Shown in pieces: positions 40,557 through 49,669 of a stretch of 64,000 nucleotides of DNA. Origin of the DNA: Marinibaculum pumilum (GTDB taxonomy: Bacteria > Pseudomonadota > Alphaproteobacteria > Ferrovibrionales > Ferrovibrionaceae); NCBI RefSeq assembly GCF_042646425.1, contig NZ_JBHRTR010000025.1:181955-245954 (forward strand), written 5' to 3'. The stretch's first letter is position 1, and every line of letters starts with the position of its first letter. Under the pieces are notes generated by a model. The model had not been told where the DNA came from. It did not search any database and was given only the letters and a program-made list of their open reading frames with translations. The position numbers and the translations under genes were made by a program.

Positions 40557-42248
40557 TCAGCCGGCCGCTGCCGCGTCGGGCGCCAGCAGGCGGGCCGCCT
40601 GGGCCCGCGCCTCCGGCGTGATCTCCGCCGCGGAGAGCATGCGCGCCACCTCCTCCAGCCGTGCCGTATCGTCCAGCGGTTCGACGGTCGTGGCAGCCTC
40701 GCCGCCTTCCGCCGTCTTGCGGATCCGGAAATGCCGCGCGCCCGCCGCCGCCACCTGCGGCGCATGGGTCACCACCAGCACCTGCACCCGGTCCGCGACC
40801 CGCCGCAGCCGTTCCGCCACCGCCGCCGCGGTGGCGCCGCCGACCCCCTGGTCGACCTCGTCGAAGATCATCGTGCCGATTGCCTGGTCGCGGGTCAGCA
40901 CCACGTTGAGCGCCAGCAGCAGCCGGCTCAGTTCGCCGCCCGAGGCCACCTTGTGCAGTGGTGCCGGCGCCACGCCCGGATTGGTCGCCACCAGGAAGGC
41001 GACCCGGTCCATGCCGGCCGGGCCGGCCTGCTCCGCCGGCAGGGGCAGCACCTCGATCGCGAAGCGGGCATCGGGCAGTTTCAAAGGCGGCAGTTCGGCG
41101 GAGACCTGCTCGGCAAGCGCCGCCGCGGCCGCCTGCCGCCTGGCCGTCAGCGCCGCGGCCGCGGCCGCGAAAGCCTGCTCCGCCTCCGCCAGTGCGGCCT
41201 GCTGCTGCGCCAGGGCGGCATCGCCCTGTTCCACCGCCGCAAGGCGCGCCGAGAGCGTCTCGCGGAACGCCGGCAGCTGCTCGGCCGGCAGCTGGTGCTT
41301 GCGCGCTGCGCCGCGCAGCGCGAACAGCCGCTCCTCCACCCGCTCCAGCACGGCGGGATCGAGCTCCAGCCGCTCGCCCGCCTGTTCCAGCGCGGCCACG
41401 GCCTCCGCCGCCGCATCCAGCGCCCGGTCGCAGGCGGCGACCGCGCCCTCGAACAGGCCGTCGGCTTCCGCCGCGCGCCGCTCCAGGCCGCGCAGGGCAT
41501 CGGACAGCCGGGCCTCGACCCCCTCCTGGCCGGACACCGCGGCCAGGGCGTCGCGCAGGCAGTCGGCCAGGGCAGCCCCGTTGCGCAGCTGCGTGCGGCG
41601 GGCGGCCAGCTCCTCCTCCTCGCCCGGCTGCGGATCCAGCGCGTCCAGTTCGCCCACGGTATGGCGCAGCCATTCCTCTTCCGCCCGGGCGGCCTTGACC
41701 TGCTCCTCCAGCGCGGCGAGCGCCTCCGCCGCCTTGCGACGGCGCGCCCAGGCCTGCGCCACCGCATCGCGCTCCGCCGCGGCGCCGGCCGCCTCGTCCA
41801 GCAGGTCGCGGTGGCGCGACGGATCCATCAGCCCGCGGGCATCGTGCTGACCCTGCACCTCCACCAGAAGCTCGCCCAGCTCCCGCAGCAGGGCGACCCC
41901 GACCGGCTGGTCGTTGACGAAGGCGCGGCTGCCGCCATCGGCGCGCACCACCCGCCGCAGGATCAGCGCGCCCTCCTCCGCCGGGTCGCCGGCCAGGCCG
42001 CGCTCCTGCAGCAGGGCATGGACCGGATGGCCGGGCGGCGGCGCGAAGCTGGCGGCCACGACCCCCTGGGCGGCGCCGCTGCGGACCAGGCCGGCATCGG
42101 CGCGCCGCCCCAGGGCCAGGCCCAGCGCGTCGAGCAGGATGGACTTGCCGGCGCCGGTTTCGCCGGTCAGCACGGCCAGGCCGCGGCCGAAGGCCAGGGT
42201 GACCTTGCGGATCAAGACGATGTCGGCGATGTCCAGCGCTGTGAGCAT
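40557..42248 (-). CDS. recN: DNA repair protein RecN
   Basis: A 563-residue SMC-like ATPase. Walker A is GETGAGKS (29-36), a coiled-coil middle of about 250 residues is rich in Ala, Glu and Arg, and the C-terminal ABC signature SGGELSRLLLAL is followed by Walker B TMIFDEVDQGVGG. RecN helps early double-strand-break repair. The gene is between bamD and ligA on one strand. No SOS box was identified. Confidence 0.94.
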   Translation of the reverse strand: MLTALDIADIVLIRKVTLAFGRGLAVLTGETGAGKSILLDALGLALGRRADAGLVRSGAAQGVVAASFAPPPGHPVHALLQERGLAGDPAEEGALILRRVVRADGGSRAFVNDQPVGVALLRELGELLVEVQGQHDARGLMDPSRHRDLLDEAAGAAAERDAVAQAWARRRKAAEALAALEEQVKAARAEEEWLRHTVGELDALDPQPGEEEELAARRTQLRNGAALADCLRDALAAVSGQEGVEARLSDALRGLERRAAEADGLFEGAVAACDRALDAAAEAVAALEQAGERLELDPAVLERVEERLFALRGAARKHQLPAEQLPAFRETLSARLAAVEQGDAALAQQQAALAEAEQAFAAAAAALTARRQAAAAALAEQVSAELPPLKLPDARFAIEVLPLPAEQAGPAGMDRVAFLVATNPGVAPAPLHKVASGGELSRLLLALNVVLTRDQAIGTMIFDEVDQGVGGATAAAVAERLRRVADRVQVLVVTHAPQVAAAGARHFRIRKTAEGGEAATTVEPLDDTARLEEVARMLSAAEITPEARAQAARLLAPDAAAAG

Positions 42249-42294
42249 GACGGGGCGGCCCTCGGGCGGCCGGGCGGCGGATGCCGGCCGCAGG

Positions 42295-43137
42295 TCAGAA
42301 CAGCGAATCCCAGGCCTGGGTGATCCAGGACCGCTCGTCGATCCGGGGATAGAGGTTCTCGCCGGTCAGCAGGTTGTAGGAGTCCAGATACCATTCGCTG
42401 CCCGGATAGTTGTAGCCGAGAACGGCGGCCGCCGTCTGCGCCTCCGAAGCAACGCCGAGGGCGAGATAGCATTCCACCAGGCGGGCCAGCGCCTCCGGCA
42501 CATGGCTGGTGGTCTGGTAGCTCTCCACCACCGACCGGTAGCGCAGGATCGCGGCGAGATAGAGGTTCTGCTTCTGGTAGAAGCGGCCGATCTCCATGTC
42601 TTTGCCGGCCAGGTGGTCGCGGGCGAGGTCGATCTTCAGGCGGGCGTCGCGGGCATATTCGCTGTTGGGAAAGCGGCGGACCACCTCTTCCAGCGACTGC
42701 AGGGCGCGTTCGGTATTGGCCTGGTCGCGGCCGACATCGACGATCTGCTCGTAGTAGCTGATCGCCTTCAGGTAATAGGCGTAGGCGACGTCCTTGTTGC
42801 CGGGATGCAGGCCGATGAAGCGGTCCGCCGCCAGGATCGCATCGTCGTACTTGTTGCTCTGGTAGTAGGAATAGGCGGCCATCAGCTGCGCCTTGGTGGC
42901 CCAGACCGAATAGGGATGCTGGCGTTCGACCTCGTCGAAGCCCTGCGCCGCCTGCTGCCAGTTGCCCTGCTCCAGGTCGTTCAGGGCGCCGTTATAGAGT
43001 TCCTCCACCGGCCGTTCGACATAGAGCGGCCCCTCGTCGTCGGAACAGGCAGCCAGGACAAGCGCCAGCGCCAGCGCCGCGACCAGCGGCAGCACGCCGC
43101 GGATCTGCAGCAGGACGGATCGCAGGTCAGTCAGCAT
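42295..43137 (-). CDS. bamD: outer-membrane assembly lipoprotein BamD
   Basis: A 280-residue lipoprotein with signal peptide and lipobox LAAC, followed by tetratricopeptide-like repeats (EQGNWQQAAQGFDEVERQHPYS, YDDAILAADRFIGLHPGN, ALQSLEEVVRRFPNSEYA). BamD is an essential part of the beta-barrel assembly machine, anchored to the inner face of the outer membrane. It follows lpxC in the same orientation, the usual alphaproteobacterial order. Confidence 0.93.
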   Translation of the reverse strand: MLTDLRSVLLQIRGVLPLVAALALALVLAACSDDEGPLYVERPVEELYNGALNDLEQGNWQQAAQGFDEVERQHPYSVWATKAQLMAAYSYYQSNKYDDAILAADRFIGLHPGNKDVAYAYYLKAISYYEQIVDVGRDQANTERALQSLEEVVRRFPNSEYARDARLKIDLARDHLAGKDMEIGRFYQKQNLYLAAILRYRSVVESYQTTSHVPEALARLVECYLALGVASEAQTAAAVLGYNYPGSEWYLDSYNLLTGENLYPRIDERSWITQAWDSLF

Positions 43138-43436
43138 CGTTCTGGCAGCATTCTGGGGTCAACATCCCGGTCGGTCGGCCTGTGAACGGCCCCCTGTCAC
43201 AACGCCGGCACCGGTCCGCCTGGACTGACGGATTCCCGTGCCGGGGCTGCAGGCGCAGGAGGCCCGGTCGTCGGGGCGGCACGGCTTTCGCCGGCGCACA
43301 CGCGGCGCGTCGGTCATACCGTTTTTTCCGGGGCGGGTCCAAGCCGTCCCTTCGCCGGGGCGGCCGACCGGTGCCGGGCAGGAATTGCGGGCAGGAAATG
43401 CGGGCGTAAAGTGCGGGCGCGGGCGCGCCCCGTCGC
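43138..43436. repeat. lpxC-bamD intergenic region with three 13-bp repeats
   Basis: A 299-bp gap. At 43381-43419 three 13-bp units follow each other (GGAATTGCGGGCA, GGAAATGCGGGCG, TAAAGTGCGGGCG), just after the lpxC stop. A T6 tract lies at 43322-43327 on the plus strand. No small gene or clear terminator was found. Confidence 0.55.
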
Positions 43437-44345
43437 TCAGAGGCCGACAGCCGCCAGCGGCGGGTCGGTCAGTTCCGCCCTGGCCGCCACCGGCGCCCAT
43501 TCCCAGGCCGATTCGTCGGCGAACAGGGCGTGCAGCAGGCGGTTGTTCATCGCATGGCCGGAGCGATTGCCGACGAAACGCCCCTGCAGCGGCGCGCCGG
43601 CCAGGGCCAGGTCGCCCAGGGCATCCAGCGCCTTATGCCGCGCGAACTCGTTGGCGAAGCGCAGGCCGTCCTGGTTCATCACGGTGCTGCCGTTGATGAC
43701 GATGGCATTGTCCAGGGAACCGCCCAGGGCAAGTCCCTGCTGGCGCATCCAGTCGACCTCGTGCAGCAGGCCGAAGGTCCGCGCCGGCGCCAGCGCCGTC
43801 AGGAAGTCGTCGTCGGCAGGGGCGAAGGTGCAGGTCTGGCGGCCGATCACCGGATTGTCGAAATCGATGCTGACGGTGATCGAGAAGCTCTCCGCCGGCT
43901 CCAGGGAGACCGACTTGCTGCCCTCGGTCAGCGAGACCGGCTTGAGGATCCGGATCGCCCGCCGCGGGCGGCCAAGGGTCCGCAGGCCGGCACGCCGCAG
44001 CAGGCCCGCGAAGGGCGCCGCGGAGCCGTCGACCGCCGGCACTTCCGGCCCTTCGACGTCGATCACCGCATTGTCGATGCCCAGGCCGGCCAGCGCCGCC
44101 ATAAGATGCTCGACCGTGGCGACGGAAGCCACACCGTCCGGATGCCGCAGGGTGGTGCCCAGGGTGAAGTCGGTGCCCAGATCGTAGCGCGCGGCGATCT
44201 CCGGCTTGCCGGGAAGATCGCCCCGGCGGAAGCGGATGCCCTGCCCGGCCTCGGCAGGGCGGATATCGGCGCTGACCGGTTTGCCGGTGTGCAGCCCGAT
44301 ACCGGAACACCGCACGCTTTGCTGGACAGTACGTTCAAACATCAT
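43437..44345 (-). CDS. lpxC: UDP-3-O-acyl-N-acetylglucosamine deacetylase
   Basis: A 302-residue LpxC with the zinc-binding His in VEHLMAALAG and the second His-x3-Asp in RHKALDALGDLAL. It carries out the committed step of lipid A synthesis in the cytoplasm. ATG 44345 (or the adjacent ATG 44342) fits the usual N-terminus FxRTVxxxVRCSGIGLHTG; a longer open frame upstream lacks similarity. It is separated from ftsZ by an APC permease gene. A promoter-like sequence with a palindrome lies about 330 bp upstream. Confidence 0.94.
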   Translation of the reverse strand: MMFERTVQQSVRCSGIGLHTGKPVSADIRPAEAGQGIRFRRGDLPGKPEIAARYDLGTDFTLGTTLRHPDGVASVATVEHLMAALAGLGIDNAVIDVEGPEVPAVDGSAAPFAGLLRRAGLRTLGRPRRAIRILKPVSLTEGSKSVSLEPAESFSITVSIDFDNPVIGRQTCTFAPADDDFLTALAPARTFGLLHEVDWMRQQGLALGGSLDNAIVINGSTVMNQDGLRFANEFARHKALDALGDLALAGAPLQGRFVGNRSGHAMNNRLLHALFADESAWEWAPVAARAELTDPPLAAVGL

Positions 44346-44937
44346 AGAGCCGTTCTTCACTCCGGCGGATCCCGACTTGGCCCGGCCATCACCGGCCGTC
44401 ACAATCCGGCCCGCCATGTCCCGGTCGCCCGCTGCACCCGTGTAAAGCTGCCTCGCCGGTGGAACCGGCAGGGCATGCGCCCAGTGGCCGCAGGCCAGAA
44501 AAGGTCGGAGCCAGCCACGGAAGCGCCCCCTGCACCGGCCAGACCGATCATGCCTGCCGAACCGCCAGGACCGCAGACAACCGCGATCTGAGCCCCCCTC
44601 CAGGCGCAGACCGGCATGACAGCCGGCCATCTGCCCCGAGGCCGAGCGGCCCCGCAGCGCCGCTCATCACCCATGGTCTTGATATCAGAGGCGGAAACAG
44701 CTTCTCAAATCACTCTCTGTTACAACATGTAACTCGCTGCACTGCGGTAGCGCTTTGAAAAATAACACATTTTCGGCGCCGTGCGAGCCCTTCGCAAGAT
44801 TTCCGAAACAAGTGGAGAGAGGCTTCAACGCCGCCGCCGCCCCCTGCCCTCTATCGCCGCTCCGCTGACCCGAATCAAGGCGCTGCCCGCCCCCTGAGCG
44901 ACGAAGCCGCGTCATGCCGGCCTTTCGCGACCGGGCA
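44346..44937 (-). promoter_or_regulatory. 592-bp gap upstream of lpxC with promoter-like boxes and a palindrome
   Basis: On the minus strand TTGAGA (44703-44708) and TATCAA (44679-44684) are 18 bp apart, a fair sigma70-type promoter. Just upstream of the -35 is a perfect inverted repeat GTTACA-ACA-TGTAAC at 44719-44733. This patch is AT-rich in contrast to its surroundings. A start near 44670 would give a leader of about 325 nt before lpxC. The rest of the gap has no gene I can support. Confidence 0.45.
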
Positions 44938-46164
44938 TCAGACCGGCCAGAGCAGGTCGGCTGCAAGCATCGCCAGACAGGCGGCGAAGCCGGCCGCCGG
45001 CACCCAGCGGGGCAGGACGAAGCCGCCCGGCGCGGCATCCCCCCTGCCCTTCAGGCACCAGAGGGCAAGGTTGACCACCGCGAACACCGCCAGCGCGACA
45101 TGCGCGGTAAGGCGCGCCAGGGTCACGATCGGGAACAGCAGCGCCAAAGCGAGGCAGATGGCGGAGACCAGGGCCGTCGCCAGCACCGGGGTCCGGGTCC
45201 GGGGATGCACCCGGCCCAGCCAGGACGGCAGCCCGCCCCGCTGCGCCAGGCCGTACAGGACCCGGCTGGCCATGATCAGCTGGATCAGCGCACCGTTCAG
45301 CACGGAGAAGATCGCCACCAGGTCGATCACCGCCGCGCCGCGGCCGCCGGCCGCGGCATAGACGGCGGACAGCGGCGCCTCGCTCGCCGCCAGCCGCTCC
45401 GGCGCCATGACGAGCACCGCGACCAGGGCCACGCCGAGATAGAGCAGGGTGGTGATGCCGAGCACGGCGAGGATCGCCCGCGGCAGCACGCGCGGCGCAT
45501 CCCGCACCTCCTCGGCGACATTGACCATGTCCTCGAAGCCGATGAAGGCATAGAAGGCGAGCACCGCGCCGGCCAGGATGCCGCCAAGCGCGGCGCTGCC
45601 CGACGGCAGCAGGATCTCCGGCAGCAGCGGCGGCAGGCCGGCAAGCGCCGGCGCGCCGGCGACGATCACCGCCATCAGCGCGGCAACCTCCGCCAGGGTG
45701 ACGATGGCGGCGATCATCGCGGATTCGGCAATGCCCCAGGCGGCCAGGAGGCCGAGCAGGACCACCACCCCGGTCACAGCGAAGGGCGGCGGCACCTCGA
45801 CGAAGGCCCGCAGATAGCCGGCGAAGCCGAGCGTGATCGTGGCGGCGGAAACCAGGCCGGCGGCGATCACCGCCAGGCCGACCAGCAGGGTGAGCCAGCT
45901 TCGCCCGAAGGCCGCATCGACATAGGCCGCCTCGCCCGCGCTGAGCGGATAGCGGCCGGCCAGTTCGGCAAAGGCCAGGGCCGCGGTGCCGGCCAGCAGC
46001 GCGGCGACCAGGAAGGCGAGCGGCGCCTGCATGCCGGCAGCCCCGGCGACCTTGCCGACCAGCACGTAGATGCCCGCACCGACGGTGGTGCCCAGGCCGT
46101 AGAGAACCAGGAGCCAGAATGGGAGGCTGCGCTTCAGCGCAACGGAAGGGCGGGGCATGTCCAT
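44938..46164 (-). CDS. APC-family amino acid permease
   Basis: A 408-residue inner-membrane protein with about 12 helices and the APC signature GLGTTVGAGIYVLVG in TM1, AFAELAGRYPLSAGEAAYV after TM2 and FIGFEDMVNVAEEVRDAPR in TM6, the CAT/basic-amino-acid branch. It should import an amino acid by proton symport. It lies between ftsZ and lpxC in the same direction, a site where those genes are normally next to each other, so it looks like an insertion. It is unlike the GadC-type protein at 23538. Confidence 0.84.
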   Translation of the reverse strand: MDMPRPSVALKRSLPFWLLVLYGLGTTVGAGIYVLVGKVAGAAGMQAPLAFLVAALLAGTAALAFAELAGRYPLSAGEAAYVDAAFGRSWLTLLVGLAVIAAGLVSAATITLGFAGYLRAFVEVPPPFAVTGVVVLLGLLAAWGIAESAMIAAIVTLAEVAALMAVIVAGAPALAGLPPLLPEILLPSGSAALGGILAGAVLAFYAFIGFEDMVNVAEEVRDAPRVLPRAILAVLGITTLLYLGVALVAVLVMAPERLAASEAPLSAVYAAAGGRGAAVIDLVAIFSVLNGALIQLIMASRVLYGLAQRGGLPSWLGRVHPRTRTPVLATALVSAICLALALLFPIVTLARLTAHVALAVFAVVNLALWCLKGRGDAAPGGFVLPRWVPAAGFAACLAMLAADLLWPV

Positions 46165-46350
46165 GTCCCATCACACACCGGTGCGCCGGCGGCCGCCCTG
46201 ATCGAGATCAATTCCCGGCGCGGAGAATCCGATCCCGTCTCGAAGGTCGCGGCGGGCCCGCGGTCGCAGCGAAGGACGCGACCGCGGGCCCTGGGCGACA
46301 CGATGGCCCGGCAGGATGCCCAGGAGGAGGCACTGCCGGGCCCGCCGGGC

Positions 46351-48210
46351 TCAGTTCGCCTGGCGTCGCAGGAAGGCCGGGATCTCCAGCAGGTCATCCT
46401 CGTCGGCGGTGCGCGGCAGACGATCCGCCGGATCCAGACCGCCCAGGGTGGCCTTCTGCTGGGATTGCTGCCGTGCACCGGCCGCCGGCAGCGGAGGCTG
46501 CGGCTTCGCCGCCTGGCGCGGCGCAGGCTCCGCCTCCGGCTCGGCCGCGGCACGGTCCCCCGTCAGGCCTGCGGTCTTCTCCAGGTCGTCGCCGTTGCGG
46601 GCCAGCCCCACGCCGGTCATCCGGCGGAAGATGCTGGGCCGGCGCATGCGGGGTTCACCCGCCGCACCCTCGTCGCGGGCCGCAGGCTCGGCGGGCCGCT
46701 GCGGCATCCGCTCGGGGGCCGGCTCCTGGGCCGTCGAGCGGGCCTCCGGACGGCGCGGCGGCCGCATCGGCTCCGGCGCGATGAAGGGCTGCTCGGCGGC
46801 CTGGCCGCGGGCGCCCCGCTCCACCGCCGGACGGTCGGCGCGGGCCGGCGCCGCCGGCTCCGGGTCGGACAGCAGGCTGCGCTGGGCCGGCTCCTCGGCC
46901 GGACGGGCCGCCTGCCGCTCGATGGCGGTCGCCTGGCCATAATCCGGCTCGGCATCCGGGTCCAGGGCCTGCTGGAAGGCGTCGGCCAGCTCGTCCTCGT
47001 GCTGGCGCGGATAGGCCTCCTCCGCCAGCACCGCGGAACTGGTGGAGACCAGCTGCGTCCGGGCGGCGCTCGCCCCATAGGCCTGGGCGGTGGCCGCCGC
47101 CGGTGCCGGCGCGGGGCCGGCCGCCGGGGCGGCCGTCACGCCGCTGGCGGAGACCTCGCCGCGGGGATCGACATAGCCGCTGCGGATCGGCATCACATTG
47201 CCGGAATAGCCGCTGCGGCTGTTCGGCGGCGCCTCGATCTCCATCCCGGCATCGATGCCGGTGGCGACGACCGTGACCCGCATGCTGCCCGACATGTCCT
47301 CCGACAGGGTGGAGCCGACGATGATGTTGGCGTCGCTGTCGACCTCCTCGCGGATCTTGTTGGCGGCCTCGTCGACCTCGTACAGGGTCAGGTCCATGCC
47401 GCCGGTGATGTTGATCAGCACGCCGCGCGCGCCCTTCATCGAGATCTCGTCCAGCAGCGGGTTGGCGATCGCGCGGTTGGCGGCCTCGATGGCGCGGTTG
47501 TCGCCCTCGGCCTCGCCGGTGCCCATCATCGCCTTGCCCATCTCGCTCATCACGGTGCGGACGTCGGCGAAGTCGAGGTTGATCAGGCCCGGCATGACCA
47601 TCAGGTCGGTGATGCCGCGCACGCCGCAATGCAGCACCTCATCCGCCATGCGGAAGGCATCGGCGAAGGTGGTCTTCTCGTTCGCCAGGCGGAACAGGTT
47701 CTGGTTGGGGATCACGATCAGCGTGTCGACGAAGTGCTGCAGCTCCTCGATGCCAGCCTCCGCGGTGCGCATCCGGTGCGTGCCCTCGAACTGGAAGGGC
47801 TTGGTCACCACGCCGACGGTGAGGATGTTCATCTCCTTCGCCACGCGGGCGATCACCGGCGCCGCGCCAGTGCCGGTGCCGCCGCCCATGCCGGCGGTGA
47901 CGAAGGCCATGTGGCAGCCCTGCAGATGCTCGGCGATCTCCTCGATCGCCTCTTCCGCCGCGGCGCGGCCGACATCGGGGCGGGAGCCTGCGCCCAGCCC
48001 CTCGGTCAGGTCGACGCCGAGCTGGATGCGGCGGTCGGTCGAGGATTTCGCCAGCGCCTGGGCATCGGTGTTCGCCACCACGAAGGTGGCGCCCTCCAGG
48101 TTGGAGGCGATCATGTTGTTGACGGCATTGCCGCCGGCGCCGCCGACACCCACCACGATGATCCGCGGGCGCAGTTCCAGCGGCTCCTGGGAACTGAAGT
48201 TCAACGTCAT
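46351..48210 (-). CDS. ftsZ: cell division protein FtsZ
   Basis: A 619-residue tubulin-like GTPase. The GTP-binding loop GMGGGTGTGAAPV is at residues 107-119, with GVGGAGGNAVNNM near residue 21 and the T7 loop NLDFADVR. After about residue 320 comes a linker of about 280 residues, Pro/Ala/Arg-rich, ending in the FtsA/ZipA-binding peptide LLEIPAFLRRQAN. The long linker is typical of alphaproteobacteria. FtsZ forms the Z-ring. The gene follows ftsA after 159 bp and precedes the inserted permease. Confidence 0.97.
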   Translation of the reverse strand: MTLNFSSQEPLELRPRIIVVGVGGAGGNAVNNMIASNLEGATFVVANTDAQALAKSSTDRRIQLGVDLTEGLGAGSRPDVGRAAAEEAIEEIAEHLQGCHMAFVTAGMGGGTGTGAAPVIARVAKEMNILTVGVVTKPFQFEGTHRMRTAEAGIEELQHFVDTLIVIPNQNLFRLANEKTTFADAFRMADEVLHCGVRGITDLMVMPGLINLDFADVRTVMSEMGKAMMGTGEAEGDNRAIEAANRAIANPLLDEISMKGARGVLINITGGMDLTLYEVDEAANKIREEVDSDANIIVGSTLSEDMSGSMRVTVVATGIDAGMEIEAPPNSRSGYSGNVMPIRSGYVDPRGEVSASGVTAAPAAGPAPAPAAATAQAYGASAARTQLVSTSSAVLAEEAYPRQHEDELADAFQQALDPDAEPDYGQATAIERQAARPAEEPAQRSLLSDPEPAAPARADRPAVERGARGQAAEQPFIAPEPMRPPRRPEARSTAQEPAPERMPQRPAEPAARDEGAAGEPRMRRPSIFRRMTGVGLARNGDDLEKTAGLTGDRAAAEPEAEPAPRQAAKPQPPLPAAGARQQSQQKATLGGLDPADRLPRTADEDDLLEIPAFLRRQAN

Positions 48211-48369
48211 AGCTGCGGTCCTCCTGACCTATCCTTCGCTTGGTCTCTCACACCATCGACACCGCCCCCAGTGCCGTCCGTCCCGTGTGCAATTGCCGGG
48301 ACCACGCAATCCGGGCTCAGCCCGGCCCTGGCCTGCACGGCGCCGGATCCCCCCGATCCGGTGCCGTGC

Positions 48370-49620
48370 CTAGAAATTCGCCATCAGCCAACGCCCCATC
48401 CGGGCGATGCGCCCGATCGGCGCCACCGGTTCGGGCATCTCCTCCTCCATCGCATCGTCCAGCCGCGCATGGTCGCGCAGCGCGTAGCTCAGCAGCCCGG
48501 CACAGGTGCTGAAGCCGGGGCCGCCGGTCGCCTCCGCCAGGCCCGAGACCCGGATCGGCCGCCCGATCAGCACCTGCTTGTCCAGGATCCGCGACGCCAG
48601 CTCGCGCATGCCGCCCAGCTGGCAGGCGCCGCCGGTCAGCACCACCTGGCGGCCGGCCAGGCGCGAGAAACCGGAATGCTCCAGCCGGTCGCGGACCAGC
48701 TCCAGGGTCTCCTCCACCCGCGGGCGGATGATCCCCGTCAGGTAGGAGCGCGGTATCTGCGTCACCGAATGCCGGTCATGGTCGCCGACCTGGCGGATCT
48801 CGATCTGCTGCTGCTCGTCGATATGCGTCGACAGCGCGCTGCCATGGACGACCTTCAGCCGTTCCGCCGTCTCCAGGGTGGTGGTCAGGCCGCGGGCGAT
48901 GTCGGTGGTGACATGCGCCCCGCCCACCGGCACGGCGTCGGCGAAGACCAGCCCGCCGTCGTAGAAGACGCCGATCTTGGTGGTGCCGCCGCCCATGTCG
49001 ACGACGGCGACCCCCAGCTCCATCTGGTCCTCTTCCAGGCAGGCCAGCCCGGCGGCATAGGGGGAGACGACCACCGCCTCCAGGTCCAGATGCGCCCGCG
49101 CCACGCAATTCGCCAGGTTGCGCATCGGCCCGGTGCCGGCGGTGATCAGGTTCATGGTGACGCCGAGGCGCTCGCCATACATGCCGCGGGGATCGCGGAT
49201 GCCGCGACAGCCGTCGATGTCGAAGCTGGTGGGGATGGCGTGCACGATATGGCGGTCGCCCTCGACCTCCAGGCTGCGGGCCCGTGCCAGCACCCGGCGG
49301 ACATCGCCGTCGGTCACCGCATGGCCGGCGATGGAGACATCCAGGTTCACCATCTGCGAGACCGGCTGGCCGGCGGACAGGCTGATCAGGACCTCGCGCG
49401 CCTTTTCGCCCGACATGCGCTCCGCGGAATCGACCGCGGCGCGCACCGCCCCCTCGACCGCGTCCATGTCGACGACGGCGCCGGCACGCATGCCGCGCGC
49501 CGCCTGGTGGCCGATGCCCACGATCCGCGGCTGGCCATGCAGGTTGCGCGCGATGAAGCAGGACACCTTGGTGGTGCCGACATCCAGCGCAACGATCAGA
49601 CCGCTCCTGCCGCTTCCCAT
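48370..49620 (-). CDS. ftsA: cell division protein FtsA
   Basis: A 416-residue actin-like ATPase. Phosphate-1 motif ALDVGTTKVSCFIA is at the start, phosphate-2 VVDMGGGTTKIGVF in the middle, and the adenosine motif VLTGGACQLGGM late; the C-terminal amphipathic helix (IGRIARMGRWLMANF) anchors FtsA and FtsZ to the membrane. ATG 49620 is used; a GTG lies one codon upstream. It begins 49 bp after the ftsQ stop. Confidence 0.95.
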   Translation of the reverse strand: MGSGRSGLIVALDVGTTKVSCFIARNLHGQPRIVGIGHQAARGMRAGAVVDMDAVEGAVRAAVDSAERMSGEKAREVLISLSAGQPVSQMVNLDVSIAGHAVTDGDVRRVLARARSLEVEGDRHIVHAIPTSFDIDGCRGIRDPRGMYGERLGVTMNLITAGTGPMRNLANCVARAHLDLEAVVVSPYAAGLACLEEDQMELGVAVVDMGGGTTKIGVFYDGGLVFADAVPVGGAHVTTDIARGLTTTLETAERLKVVHGSALSTHIDEQQQIEIRQVGDHDRHSVTQIPRSYLTGIIRPRVEETLELVRDRLEHSGFSRLAGRQVVLTGGACQLGGMRELASRILDKQVLIGRPIRVSGLAEATGGPGFSTCAGLLSYALRDHARLDDAMEEEMPEPVAPIGRIARMGRWLMANF

Positions 49621-49669
49621 CACGACCGCCCCCGTGCCTCCCTGCGCAGCATCGCAAACCCCTTTGCCA

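Noticed and set aside
38277..42323. Plus-strand frame of 1,348 codons opposite ligA and recN
   Set aside because: A GC artefact; no family motif and no ribosome-binding site of note.
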